From NCBI GenBank assembly GCA_023391175.1, contig JAEWBL010000166.1, forward strand, positions 1-5,802: a DNA stretch of 5,802 nucleotides. Reading direction: 5' to 3'. Under the pieces are notes generated by a model. The model searched no databases. It worked only from the letters and a program-made list of their open reading frames with translations, and had not been told where the DNA came from. Numbering within the stretch: position 1 is the first letter of the stretch; every line of letters starts with the position of its first letter. Positions 1-5,802 of the stretch are shown here, in pieces. The translations under genes were made by a program, and so were the position numbers. This DNA is from Pseudomonadota bacterium (GTDB lineage Bacteria; Pseudomonadota; Alphaproteobacteria; Rhizobiales; Xanthobacteraceae).

Positions 1-817
1 CGCGCTTCTGGTGGAGGAGGGCGCGCAGGTGAAGGCCGGGCAGGTGCTGGCAAAGGTGGAGGACGATCTCCAGACCGCCGACCGCAACGCCGCCGCCGCC
101 CAGCTCAGGGAAGCCGAGGCGCGTCTCGCCAATGCTCGCTCGCCCCTACAGCGGCCGGAGGAGGTCGCGGTGCTGGAAGCCTCCGAGCGCCGCGCCGCCG
201 CCGCCCTCGACCTCTCCCGCATCGAGCTCGACCGCCAGAAGACGCTGGTGCCCAAGGGCGCGTCTTCCCAGGCCAATCTTGATTCCGCCCAGCACCAGTA
301 CGACCAGAATCAGGCCGCCCTGGACGAGGCCAAGCGCCGCATTGCCGCCGCTCGCATCGCCTCGCGCAACCAGGATATCGAAGCGGCCGAGCAGGCCGCC
401 GAGGCGGCGAAGGCGAACCTTGCGGCCGCGCAGATCCGGCTCGACCGCCGCAGCGTGAAGGCCCCGGCCGACGGCCCGGTGCAGACCGTCTATTACCGGC
501 CCGGCGAGATGGTGCCGGAAGGACGGCCCATCGTCTCCGTGCTGCCGCCGGGGCTGGTGAAGGTGCGCTTCTTCGTGCCGGAGGCCCAATTGCCGAAGGT
601 CAAGGCCGGCGCCCCCGTCACCGTCACCTGCGACGGCTGCGCGCCCTTCACCGCCAAGGTGTCCTTCATCGCGGCGCAGGCGGAATACACCCCGCCGGTG
701 ATCTACAGCCGCGAGGAGCGCTCCAAGCTCGTCTATATGGTGGAGGCACGGCCCGACGACCCGGCCAGGGCGAAGCCGGGACAGCCGGTGAATGTGAGTC
801 TCGGAGCCACGCCGTGA
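1..817 (+). CDS. HlyD/YbhG-family periplasmic adaptor of an ABC exporter (5' end missing)
   Basis: This is the C-terminal 271 residues or so of a membrane fusion (periplasmic adaptor) protein. It links an inner-membrane ABC pump to an outer-membrane channel. The frame is open to the left edge, so the membrane anchor or signal peptide and the protein's start lie upstream; the GTG at 11 is internal. Seen in order: the first half of a lipoyl/biotinyl-like domain (EEGAQVKAGQVLAKVEDD, nt 11-64), a long Ala/Glu/Arg/Gln-rich helical hairpin (about nt 70-445) typical of the adaptor coiled coil, the second lipoyl half (VKAPADGPV, then YYRPGEMV, about nt 455-520), and a beta-barrel segment (VKVRFFVPEAQL, about nt 557-592). 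A CDGC motif (Cys codons at 629-631 and 638-640) is followed by AEYTPPVIYS. The gene overlaps the ATPase gene by 4 bases, so it is the first visible part of the same transport operon. The layout resembles E. coli ybhG-ybhF-ybhS and yhiI-rbbA-yhhJ. The family is secure; the substrate is unknown. Confidence 0.9.
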   Translation, partial: ALLVEEGAQVKAGQVLAKVEDDLQTADRNAAAAQLREAEARLANARSPLQRPEEVAVLEASERRAAAALDLSRIELDRQKTLVPKGASSQANLDSAQHQYDQNQAALDEAKRRIAAARIASRNQDIEAAEQAAEAAKANLAAAQIRLDRRSVKAPADGPVQTVYYRPGEMVPEGRPIVSVLPPGLVKVRFFVPEAQLPKVKAGAPVTVTCDGCAPFTAKVSFIAAQAEYTPPVIYSREERSKLVYMVEARPDDPARAKPGQPVNVSLGATP

Positions 818-1791
818 GCATGGCGTCGGCACCGGCTGCCCCCGACCCGGATGTGGTGATCGAGGTGGAGGGGCTCTCCAAGAGCTTCGGCGGGCATCGC
901 GTGGTGGACAATCTCACCATGCGGGTGCGGCGCGGGCAGATCTACGGCTTCCTCGGCCCCAACGGCTCCGGCAAGACCACCACCATCCGCATGCTGTGCG
1001 GGCTGCTGACCCCGGACGCGGGGCGGGGCACCTGCCTCGGCATGGACATCCTCACCGAGTCCCGCGCCATCCGCGAGCACGTGGGCTACATGACCCAGCG
1101 TTTCTCGCTCTATCAGGACCTCTCGGTGCGGGAGAATCTGGAGTTCGTCGCGCGCCTCTATGGCGTGCCGCAGCCCGAGGCGGCGGCGGGCGCCGCGCTC
1201 CAGCGGCTGGGGCTGGAGGGGCGCGGCAAGCAATTGGCGGGCGCGCTCTCCGGCGGCTGGAAGCAGCGGCTGGCGCTGGGCGCCTGCATCCTGCCGGGTC
1301 CCGACCTTCTGCTGCTGGACGAGCCCACCGCCGGCGTCGACCCGCAGGCGCGGCGCGAGTTCTGGGAGCAGATCCACGACCTCGCCGCCGAGGGGCTGAC
1401 CGTGCTCGTCTCCACCCATTACATGGACGAGGCGGAGCGCTGCCATGAGATCGCGTACATCGCCTATGGCAAGCTCCTCGCCCAGGGCACCGTGCAGAGC
1501 GTCATCGCCGCCGCCGGCCTCACCACCGTGACGGTGGAGGTGAAGGGGGAGGGGCAGGAGGCCGGGCGCATCGCCCGCGACCTCGCCCGCGACCTCTCCC
1601 AGCGCGCAGGCGTGGACATGGTGGCCCCCTTCGGCACCGCCCTTCACATCTCCGGCCGTGATGCCGCGGCGCTGGAGGCGGCGCTCGCGCCCTTCCGCGC
1701 GGACACGCGCCTCGCCTTCCGTGCCGACGCGCCGACGCTGGAGGACGTGTTCATCGACCTGATGCGCCGCTCCAAGGACGAACTGCGATGA
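814..1791 (+). CDS. ABC exporter ATP-binding protein, DrrA/YbhF type
   Basis: This is the cytoplasmic ATPase that drives the exporter with the permease encoded just downstream. It has 325 residues and one nucleotide-binding domain with every key motif intact: Walker A GPNGSGKT (residues 48-55), Q-loop Gln95 in MTQRFSLY, signature LSGGWKQR (145-152), Walker B LLLLDEP (165-171), D-loop GVDP (174-177) and switch His202 in STHYMDEAERC. After about residue 225 there is a C-terminal extension ending in TLEDVFIDLMRR, the usual tail of DrrA-like ATPases. The signature and H-loop surroundings look like the C-terminal half of YbhF/RbbA, but those E. coli proteins carry two ATPase domains and this one has one, so it probably works as a homodimer. 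The GTG at 814 is preferred because GGAG (803-806) lies 7 bases before it and the GTGA overlap with the adaptor stop suggests coupling. ATG at 820 is the alternative and would remove two residues. Confidence 0.93.
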   Translation: MSMASAPAAPDPDVVIEVEGLSKSFGGHRVVDNLTMRVRRGQIYGFLGPNGSGKTTTIRMLCGLLTPDAGRGTCLGMDILTESRAIREHVGYMTQRFSLYQDLSVRENLEFVARLYGVPQPEAAAGAALQRLGLEGRGKQLAGALSGGWKQRLALGACILPGPDLLLLDEPTAGVDPQARREFWEQIHDLAAEGLTVLVSTHYMDEAERCHEIAYIAYGKLLAQGTVQSVIAAAGLTTVTVEVKGEGQEAGRIARDLARDLSQRAGVDMVAPFGTALHISGRDAAALEAALAPFRADTRLAFRADAPTLEDVFIDLMRRSKDELR

Positions 1792-2924
1792 GCGCCCGCG
1801 CCGCGCGGGGCGGCTTCTTCACGCGCGTCGGCGCCATGATCGTGAAGGAGTTCATCCAGCTCCGCCGCGACCGCGTGACGTTCGCGACCATGATCATGAT
1901 CCCGCTGCTGCAGCTGATCCTGTTCGGATACGCCATCAACACCACGCCGCGGAATCTGCCCACGGCCGTCTTCACCCATGAGAACAACGAGGTCAGCCGG
2001 GCGATCCTCGCCGCGCTGCGCAACACTGCCTTCTTCGCCTTCGTGCGTGAGGTGAAGAGCGCGGAGGATGCCGAGCACATGATCCGCTCGGGCGAGGTGC
2101 TGTTCTTCGTGGAGATCCCGGCCGGCTTCGAGCGGTCGCTGCGGCGGGGGGAGACGCCCCAGCTGCTGGTCGCGGCCGACGCCACCGACCCGGTCGGCTC
2201 GGCCAACGCCCTCGCCGCGCTTGCCGGCGTGGTCAATTCGGCGCTCTCGCGCGAGCGCTTCGTGGACGCGCCGGGCAGCGCGGCCTTCGAGATCGTGCAG
2301 CACCGACGCTACAACCCGGCCGGCACCAGCCAGCTCAATATCGTGCCGGGCCTGCTCGGCACCATCCTCACCATGACCATGCTGATCTTCACCGCTTTGT
2401 CGGTGACGCGCGAGATCGAGCGGGGAACGATGGAGAGCCTGCTCTCCATGCCCATCCATCCGGTGGAGATCATGCTGGGCAAGATCACGCCCTACGTGCT
2501 GGTGGGCATCCTGCAGGCCCTCCTCATCATGGGCGCCGGGATGATTCTCTTCGGCGTCCCGCTCGAAGGGAGCGCGATCCTGCTGGCGGTGGCGACGCTG
2601 CTGTTCATCGTCGTCAACCTGTCCATCGGCTACACCTTCTCTACCCTGGCGCAGAACCAGCTCCAGGCGGTGCAGATGTCGTTCATGTTCTTCCTGCCCT
2701 CCATCCTGCTGTCAGGCTTCATGTTTCCGTTCTCGGGCATGCCGCTGTGGGCGCAGTGGATCGGCGAGGGGCTGCCGCTCACCCACTATCTCAGGATGGT
2801 GCGCGGCATTCTCCTGAAGGGCTCGGGCATGTCCGACCTCACCACGGATGCGGGCGCGCTGGTGGTGCTGATGCTGGTGGCGATGGCCATCGCCGTGGCG
2901 AGATTCCGGCAAACTCTGGACTAA
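1788..2924 (+). CDS. ABC-2 type exporter permease, YbhS/YbhR/YhhJ-like
   Basis: This is the membrane-spanning subunit of the exporter, 378 residues, close to the usual length for this permease type (about 370-380). Seen: one N-terminal transmembrane helix (about residues 32-50), preceded by a likely amphipathic segment (AMIVKEFIQLRRDR). A large extracytoplasmic domain of about 130 residues follows (roughly 52-182). Then come five more hydrophobic segments, near 186-205, 233-256, 262-285, 293-315 and 354-371. Between the second and third is the conserved cytoplasmic segment TREIERGTMESLLSMPI (about 207-223), the usual ABC-2 contact region for the ATPase. The protein ends in RFRQTLD, a normal family ending, so it is not truncated. 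ATG 1788 overlaps the ATPase stop (ATGA) and has AAGGA at 1774-1778. In E. coli ybhFSR two permease genes follow the ATPase; here only one does, so a homodimer is likely. The substrate is unknown. Confidence 0.92.
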   Translation: MSARAARGGFFTRVGAMIVKEFIQLRRDRVTFATMIMIPLLQLILFGYAINTTPRNLPTAVFTHENNEVSRAILAALRNTAFFAFVREVKSAEDAEHMIRSGEVLFFVEIPAGFERSLRRGETPQLLVAADATDPVGSANALAALAGVVNSALSRERFVDAPGSAAFEIVQHRRYNPAGTSQLNIVPGLLGTILTMTMLIFTALSVTREIERGTMESLLSMPIHPVEIMLGKITPYVLVGILQALLIMGAGMILFGVPLEGSAILLAVATLLFIVVNLSIGYTFSTLAQNQLQAVQMSFMFFLPSILLSGFMFPFSGMPLWAQWIGEGLPLTHYLRMVRGILLKGSGMSDLTTDAGALVVLMLVAMAIAVARFRQTLD

Positions 2925-3001
2925 AAGCCGTGCGGCATGTGGCCGCGAAGCATTGTCGCTTGCCCGAATTCGTCCTGTGGAAAATAGTGGTCGATGTGGT
3001 G

Positions 3002-3024
3002 GAGCCTGGAGGCGTTCCAGGCTC
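3002..3024. repeat. Perfect 9-bp hairpin, possible terminator of the ABC operon
   Basis: The left arm GAGCCTGGA (3002-3010) and right arm TCCAGGCTC (3016-3024) are exact reverse complements around a 5-base loop, GGCGT. The hairpin begins 77 bases after the permease stop, a reasonable place for a transcription terminator. However, no T-run follows on either strand, so it is not a canonical intrinsic terminator. It could instead stabilise the 3' end of the exporter mRNA or be part of an intergenic repeat element. The stem is certain; its role is inferred. Confidence 0.5.
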
Positions 3025-3044
3025 GCGCGTCCAGCGTTTGCTTG

Positions 3045-3144
3045 AAGGCTATGCGACCTGATGTCCGCTGCGCTGCGGCATTTGGCTCGGCAACTTGCGA
3101 CGGCCCGCCACAGCGCACATCCGTATTTCGCCGGGCATAGCCTT
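3045..3144. repeat. Composite inverted repeat upstream of the ccoN control box
   Basis: The outer arms AAGGCTATGC (3045-3054) and GCATAGCCTT (3135-3144) are exact 10-bp reverse complements. Nested inside, GATGTCCGCTG (3060-3070) pairs with CAGCGCACATC (3111-3121) at 10 of 11 positions. The inner and outer arms are separated by 5 bases on the left and 13 on the right, and the central loop is about 40 bases. The right outer arm shares its last base with the FNR/FixK box. The pairing is seen directly. Whether it is a miniature mobile element, a repeat family member or a structured RNA is open; I see no target-site duplication at the ends. Confidence 0.5.
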
Positions 3145-3157
3145 TGACATGCGTCAA
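3144..3157 (+). promoter_or_regulatory. FNR/FixK-family binding box controlling ccoN
   Basis: TTGAC-ATGC-GTCAA is a perfectly symmetric 5-4-5 site matching the FNR/FixK consensus TTGAY-N4-RTCAA at every defined position. Its centre (3150.5) is about 88 bases before the ccoN ATG. If it activates in the usual class II position (-41.5), transcription would start near 3192 and leave a leader of about 47 bases. The -10 hexamer expected near 3180-3185 is TTGATC, a poor match, which is common at activator-dependent promoters. FixK/FNR control of ccoNOQP (fixNOQP) by low oxygen is well established in alphaproteobacteria. The site is seen; the regulator's identity (FixK, FnrL or Anr-like) is inferred. 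Confidence 0.85.
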
Positions 3158-3225
3158 GGTGAAAAACGGTCCTAGGGCGTTGATCTGCGTCCTAGTCCCC
3201 CGGGTGTAGTTCTGCGCTCCGGCGT

Positions 3226-3231
3226 GAAGGG
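3226..3231 (+). promoter_or_regulatory. Ribosome binding site that fixes the ccoN start
   Basis: GAAGGG lies 7 bases before the ATG at 3239, a good Shine-Dalgarno distance. It decides against the upstream in-frame GTG at 3224, which would overlap this site and has no purine-rich site of its own before it. Confidence 0.65.
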
Positions 3232-3238
3232 TCCACAG

Positions 3239-4903
3239 ATGACAACATTGCAAGCTCCAATCCAGCCCCCGGCGAAGTCGTTGAGGTGGGGTGAGGGCGC
3301 TCTCATCGGGGTGTTCTCCCTCTTCGCCCTTTTCTCGATCGTCGTGGCGGCGAAGGCCTACACGCCGGAATATGCGTTCCACGCCTATCTGTTCGCGGCG
3401 GCGAGCATCGCGGCGGTGTTCGCCATTGGCAACCGCTACATGAACCGCCCGGCCGGTCCGACGCCGCAGTTCATCGACGGCAAGCCCAACTACAATATGG
3501 ATGTCGTGCGCTTCGGCACCATCGCCGCTGTGGTGTGGGGCATCGCGGGCTTCCTGGTGGGCGTGATCGCAGCGCTGGAACTCGCCTTCCCCGCCGTGAA
3601 CATGGACCTGTCCTGGATTTCCTTCGGCCGGCTGCGGCCGTTGCACACCTCGGCGGTGATCTTCGCCTTCGGCGGCAACGTACTGCTCGCCACCTCCTTC
3701 TACGTGGTGCAGCGGACCTCGCGCGCGCGCCTTGCGGGTGATCTCGCCCCCTGGTTCGTGATGCTGGGCTACAATTTCTTTATCGTCATCGCCGGTACGG
3801 GCTACCTTCTGGGCATCACCCAGGGCAAGGAATACGCCGAGCCGGAATGGTATTCGGACCTCTTCCTGACGGTGGTCTGGGTTACCTACTTGCTGGTGTT
3901 CCTGGTGACGGTGCTGAAGCGCACCGAGCCGCATATTTATGTGGCGAACTGGTTCTATTTCGCCTTCATCATCACCATCGCGGTGCTGCACCTCGGCAAC
4001 AACGCCACCATCCCGGTGTCGGTCTTCTCGCCGAAGTCCTACATCCTGTGGTCCGGCGTGCAGGACGCCATGTTCCAGTGGTGGTACGGCCACAACGCGG
4101 TGGGCTTCTTCCTGACCGCCGGCTTCCTTGCCCTGATGTACTACTTCATCCCGAAGCGCGCCGATCGTCCGGTCTATTCCTACCGGCTCTCCATCGTGCA
4201 CTTCTGGGCGCTGATCTTCATCTACATCTGGGCCGGCCCGCATCACCTGCACTACACGGCGCTGCCGGACTGGGCGCAGACGCTGGGCATGACCTTCTCG
4301 GTGATCCTGTGGATGCCTTCCTGGGGCGGCATGATCAACGGCCTGATGACGCTGTCCGGCGCCTGGGACAAGCTGCGCACGGATCCCGTCATCCGCATGA
4401 TGGTGGTGGCGGTCGCCTTCTACGGCATGTCCACCTTCGAAGGCCCGATGATGTCGGTGAAGGCGGTGAACTCGCTCAGCCACTACACCGAATGGACCAT
4501 CGGCCACGTGCATTCCGGCGCGCTCGGCTGGGTCGCCTACATCTCCTTCGGCGCCATCTACTGTCTGGTGCCCTGGCTCTGGAACAAGCGCGAAATGTAT
4601 TCGGTCAAGGCCATCAACTGGCACTTCTGGGTCTCGACCCTCGGCATCGTGCTCTACATCTCCTCCATGTGGGTGGCGGGCATCCTGCAGGGCCTCATGT
4701 GGCGCGCCTACACCCAGCTCGGCTTCCTCGAATACTCGTTCATCGAGACGGTCGAGGCGATGCACCCGCTCTACGTGATCCGTGCCCTGGGCGGCATCCT
4801 CTTCCTGGCCGGCGCCCTCGTCATGGCGTGGAACGTCTGGAAGACCATCACCACCCCCCAGACCGCAGCCGAGCGCGAGCTCGCCCTGCAGGCGGCCGAG
4901 TGA
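3239..4903 (+). CDS. ccoN: Cytochrome c oxidase, cbb3-type, subunit I (catalytic heme-copper subunit)
   Basis: This inner-membrane subunit reduces O2 to water at a heme b3-CuB centre and pumps protons; it is the core of the high-affinity oxidase used at low oxygen. From ATG 3239 it has 554 residues. All expected ligands are visible: His136 (RPLHTSAV) and His425 for low-spin heme b, His285 (WYGHNAV), His335 and His336 (GPHHLHY) for CuB, and His423 (IGHVHSG) for heme b3. Tyr329 sits at the spacing expected for the tyrosine cross-linked to the first CuB histidine, and Glu401 (STFEGPMM) matches the conserved glutamate near the active site. Spacings from His285 onward agree with the Pseudomonas stutzeri enzyme (207/251/257/258/323/345/347), as I recall that numbering. 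An extra N-terminal stretch of about 80 residues adds two hydrophobic segments (about 21-39 and 46-63), usual in alphaproteobacterial CcoN. It is first in the operon, 10 bases before ccoO. fixN is the rhizobial synonym. Confidence 0.97.
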   Translation: MTTLQAPIQPPAKSLRWGEGALIGVFSLFALFSIVVAAKAYTPEYAFHAYLFAAASIAAVFAIGNRYMNRPAGPTPQFIDGKPNYNMDVVRFGTIAAVVWGIAGFLVGVIAALELAFPAVNMDLSWISFGRLRPLHTSAVIFAFGGNVLLATSFYVVQRTSRARLAGDLAPWFVMLGYNFFIVIAGTGYLLGITQGKEYAEPEWYSDLFLTVVWVTYLLVFLVTVLKRTEPHIYVANWFYFAFIITIAVLHLGNNATIPVSVFSPKSYILWSGVQDAMFQWWYGHNAVGFFLTAGFLALMYYFIPKRADRPVYSYRLSIVHFWALIFIYIWAGPHHLHYTALPDWAQTLGMTFSVILWMPSWGGMINGLMTLSGAWDKLRTDPVIRMMVVAVAFYGMSTFEGPMMSVKAVNSLSHYTEWTIGHVHSGALGWVAYISFGAIYCLVPWLWNKREMYSVKAINWHFWVSTLGIVLYISSMWVAGILQGLMWRAYTQLGFLEYSFIETVEAMHPLYVIRALGGILFLAGALVMAWNVWKTITTPQTAAERELALQAAE

Positions 4904-4913
4904 GGAGGCGAGC

Positions 4914-5663
4914 ATGGCGACCCAAGGCACCTCCATCTGGTCCAAGCACCAGATCTTCGAGAAGCACTCCTACTGGCTGATGCTCGGCATCCTGGTGATG
5001 ATCGCCATCGGCGGTCTCGTCGAGATTGCCCCGCTCTTCTACCTGAAGAGCACCATCGAGAAGGTGGAGGGCATGCGTCCCTACTCGCCGCTCGAGCTGG
5101 CGGGACGCAACATCTATATCCGCGAGGGCTGCTACAACTGCCACTCGCAGATGATCCGCCCGCTGCGCGACGAGGTGGAGCGCTATGGCCACTATTCGCT
5201 GGCGGCCGAGAGCATGTACGACCGCCCGTTCCAGTGGGGCTCCAAGCGGACCGGTCCCGATCTCGCCCGCGTCGGCGGCAAGTATTCGGATCTGTGGCAG
5301 GTGGAGCACCTGAACAACCCGCGCTCCGTGGTGCCGGCCTCCATCATGCCGAGCTACCCGTGGCTGGCGAAGACCAAGCTCAACGCCAAGCACATCGGCG
5401 AAGAGATGCGGGTCCAGCAGATCCTCGGCGTGCCCTACACCGACGAGATGATCGCCAAGGCTCAGGACGACCTGAAGACCCAGTCGACCACCGACGCCGC
5501 CGACGCCGATGGCCTGCAGAAGCGCTATCCCAAGGCGCAGGGCCGCGACTACGACGGCAATCCGGGCGAACTCACCGAGGCCGACGCGCTGATCGCCTAT
5601 CTTCAGATGCTGGGCACGCTCGTCGACTTCAAGCTCTACGACAACCAGGCGAATGTGAGGTGA
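4914..5663 (+). CDS. ccoO: Cytochrome c oxidase, cbb3-type, subunit II (membrane-bound mono-heme cytochrome c)
   Basis: CcoO passes electrons from the CcoP hemes to CcoN. The protein has 249 residues: a short cytoplasmic N-terminus, one transmembrane anchor (about residues 20-42, [20 protein letters not shown]), then a periplasmic cytochrome c domain. The heme c site is CYNCH (residues 73-77), followed by [10 protein letters not shown], a typical CcoO sequence; Met145 in SIMPSYPW is the probable distal heme ligand. A charged stretch (about 185-218) makes it longer than the roughly 200-residue pseudomonad form and agrees with rhizobial FixO lengths. The start is ATG 4914, because AGGAGG (4903-4908, overlapping the ccoN stop) sits 5 bases before it. 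The same frame is open further upstream within ccoN, but a start there would add unrelated residues. The gene ends 3 bases before ccoQ. fixO is the synonym. Confidence 0.97.
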   Translation: MATQGTSIWSKHQIFEKHSYWLMLGILVMIAIGGLVEIAPLFYLKSTIEKVEGMRPYSPLELAGRNIYIREGCYNCHSQMIRPLRDEVERYGHYSLAAESMYDRPFQWGSKRTGPDLARVGGKYSDLWQVEHLNNPRSVVPASIMPSYPWLAKTKLNAKHIGEEMRVQQILGVPYTDEMIAKAQDDLKTQSTTDAADADGLQKRYPKAQGRDYDGNPGELTEADALIAYLQMLGTLVDFKLYDNQANVR

Positions 5664-5665
5664 TC
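5657..5665 (+). promoter_or_regulatory. Extended ribosome binding site for ccoQ inside the ccoO end
   Basis: GAGGTGATC matches nine consecutive bases of the 16S anti-Shine-Dalgarno complement (AAGGAGGTGATC) and includes the ccoO TGA stop (5661-5663). The ccoQ ATG follows at 5667. This suggests strong, coupled initiation for a very small protein. Confidence 0.6.
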
Positions 5666-5666
5666 G

Positions 5667-5802
5667 ATGCACGACACCTATCTCGGCCTCGCGGCCTTCG
5701 CCCAGACGGGGGGCCTGATCCTCTTCGTCGTCGCCTTCCTGCTGGTGGTCGCTTACGCCTTCTGGCCCTCTAAGGAGCGGAAGAAGGAATTCGACGACGC
5801 CG
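5667..5802 (+). CDS. ccoQ: cbb3-type cytochrome oxidase small subunit CcoQ (3' end missing)
   Basis: This gene is cut by the window end after 45 codons and is easy to miss. The visible protein begins MHDTYLGLAAF, then has one hydrophobic helix (about residues 13-33, GGLILFVVAFLLVVAYAF), then WPSKERKKEFDDA. This is the standard CcoQ/FixQ layout: a single transmembrane helix ending in a WPS-type motif and a charged cytoplasmic tail. The family is usually around 50-60 residues, so only a few codons are probably missing. CcoQ is not catalytic; it is reported to stabilise the assembled complex. ATG 5667 is 3 bases after the ccoO stop with a near-ideal ribosome binding site. Gene order N-O-Q is the normal one, with ccoP expected next. 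fixQ is the synonym. Confidence 0.93.
   Translation, partial: MHDTYLGLAAFAQTGGLILFVVAFLLVVAYAFWPSKERKKEFDDA

Larger units (their letters stand above)
2925..3238. other. Intergenic region between ABC exporter and cbb3 oxidase operons
   Basis: These 314 bases hold no convincing gene. GC content is about 60% over 2941-3180 by hand count, visibly below the flanking genes. Contents from left to right: a small 5-bp stem just after the permease stop (GCGGC 2932-2936 with GCCGC 2942-2946), a perfect 9-bp hairpin (3002-3024), a composite inverted repeat (3045-3144), the FNR/FixK box (3144-3157), a 7-base direct repeat GTCCTAG (3169-3175 and 3189-3195), and the ccoN ribosome binding site. The reverse strand is stop-free across the whole region, and one forward frame is open up to 3061. 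Neither reading has a supported start or a family I recognise. The left two thirds look like a structured or repeated element; the right third is the ccoN control region. Confidence 0.7.

Noticed and set aside
733..2459. Long reverse-strand frames opposite the ATPase (733-1647) and ATPase/permease (1644-2459).
   Set aside because: These are composition shadows with no recognisable domains; the forward genes have intact catalytic and membrane motifs.
3083..3098. A sigma-54-like -24/-12 promoter (TGGCTCG, then TTGC).
   Set aside because: The GG and GC elements are 11 bases apart instead of the nearly invariant 10, and the match lies inside the loop of the inverted repeat.
3224..3238. An upstream GTG start for ccoN adding five residues.
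   Set aside because: The GTG overlaps the GAAGGG site that is correctly spaced for ATG 3239, and it has no Shine-Dalgarno of its own.
4782..4913. An upstream start for ccoO within ccoN.
   Set aside because: The added residues are out-of-frame ccoN sequence (Ser/Pro/Arg-rich). AGGAGG at 4903-4908 points clearly to ATG 4914, where the standard CcoO N-terminus begins.
2921..4945. A 674-codon open frame on the reverse strand opposite ccoN.
   Set aside because: It is rich in His, Arg, Gly and Asp and low in hydrophobic residues, as expected for the antisense of a high-GC membrane protein gene. ccoN on the other strand has full family motifs. Only its intergenic tail is discussed, as a separate observation.
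3847..4980. A 377-codon forward frame overlapping ccoN out of frame.
   Set aside because: It is Arg/His/Leu/Gly-rich shadow sequence without family motifs, lying entirely across ccoN and the ccoO start.
5234..5773. A 179-codon forward frame overlapping ccoO and ccoQ.
   Set aside because: It is a shadow frame, Arg-rich with no domain; the ccoO heme c protein and CcoQ explain this DNA.
1..5802. tRNA, rRNA, CRISPR arrays, insertion-sequence transposases and phage genes.
   Set aside because: I saw no regularly spaced repeats, no tRNA-like cloverleaf and no transposase or integrase motifs on either strand.

Overview
The window comes from a high-GC bacterium, very probably an alphaproteobacterium and most likely one of the Hyphomicrobiales (Rhizobiales). 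The evidence is the strong G/C preference at third codon positions, a CcoN with an N-terminal extension of about 80 residues, a CcoO of about 249 residues (longer than the short gammaproteobacterial form), and a FixK/FNR-type box in front of ccoN. A Xanthobacteraceae-like host (Xanthobacter, Azorhizobium or relatives) is a guess that the window alone cannot settle. All genes read rightward.

Positions 1-2924 hold the end of a tightly packed ABC exporter operon: the C-terminal part of a HlyD/YbhG-type periplasmic adaptor, a single-domain DrrA/YbhF-type ATPase and an ABC-2 permease of the YbhS/YbhR/YhhJ type. Both junctions are 4-base start/stop overlaps (GTGA and ATGA), which suggests translational coupling. 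The three parts would form an inner-membrane pump with a periplasmic adaptor, probably working with an outer-membrane TolC-like channel encoded elsewhere. The substrate cannot be read from the sequence.

Positions 2925-3238 are a 314-base intergenic region with lower GC (about 60% by hand count over 2941-3180). It contains a perfect 9-bp hairpin (3002-3024), a larger composite inverted repeat (3045-3144), and a perfectly symmetric FNR/FixK box, TTGAC-N4-GTCAA (3144-3157), about 80 bases before the ccoN start.

Positions 3239-5802 hold the first three genes of a cbb3-type cytochrome c oxidase operon: ccoN (catalytic heme-copper subunit), ccoO (membrane-anchored mono-heme cytochrome c) and the beginning of ccoQ (small single-helix subunit, cut by the window end). 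ccoP is expected next. The enzyme is the high-affinity terminal oxidase used when oxygen is scarce, and the FixK/FNR box fits low-oxygen induction.

Both operons belong to well-known families and I see no new system. The least explained part is the structured DNA between them.
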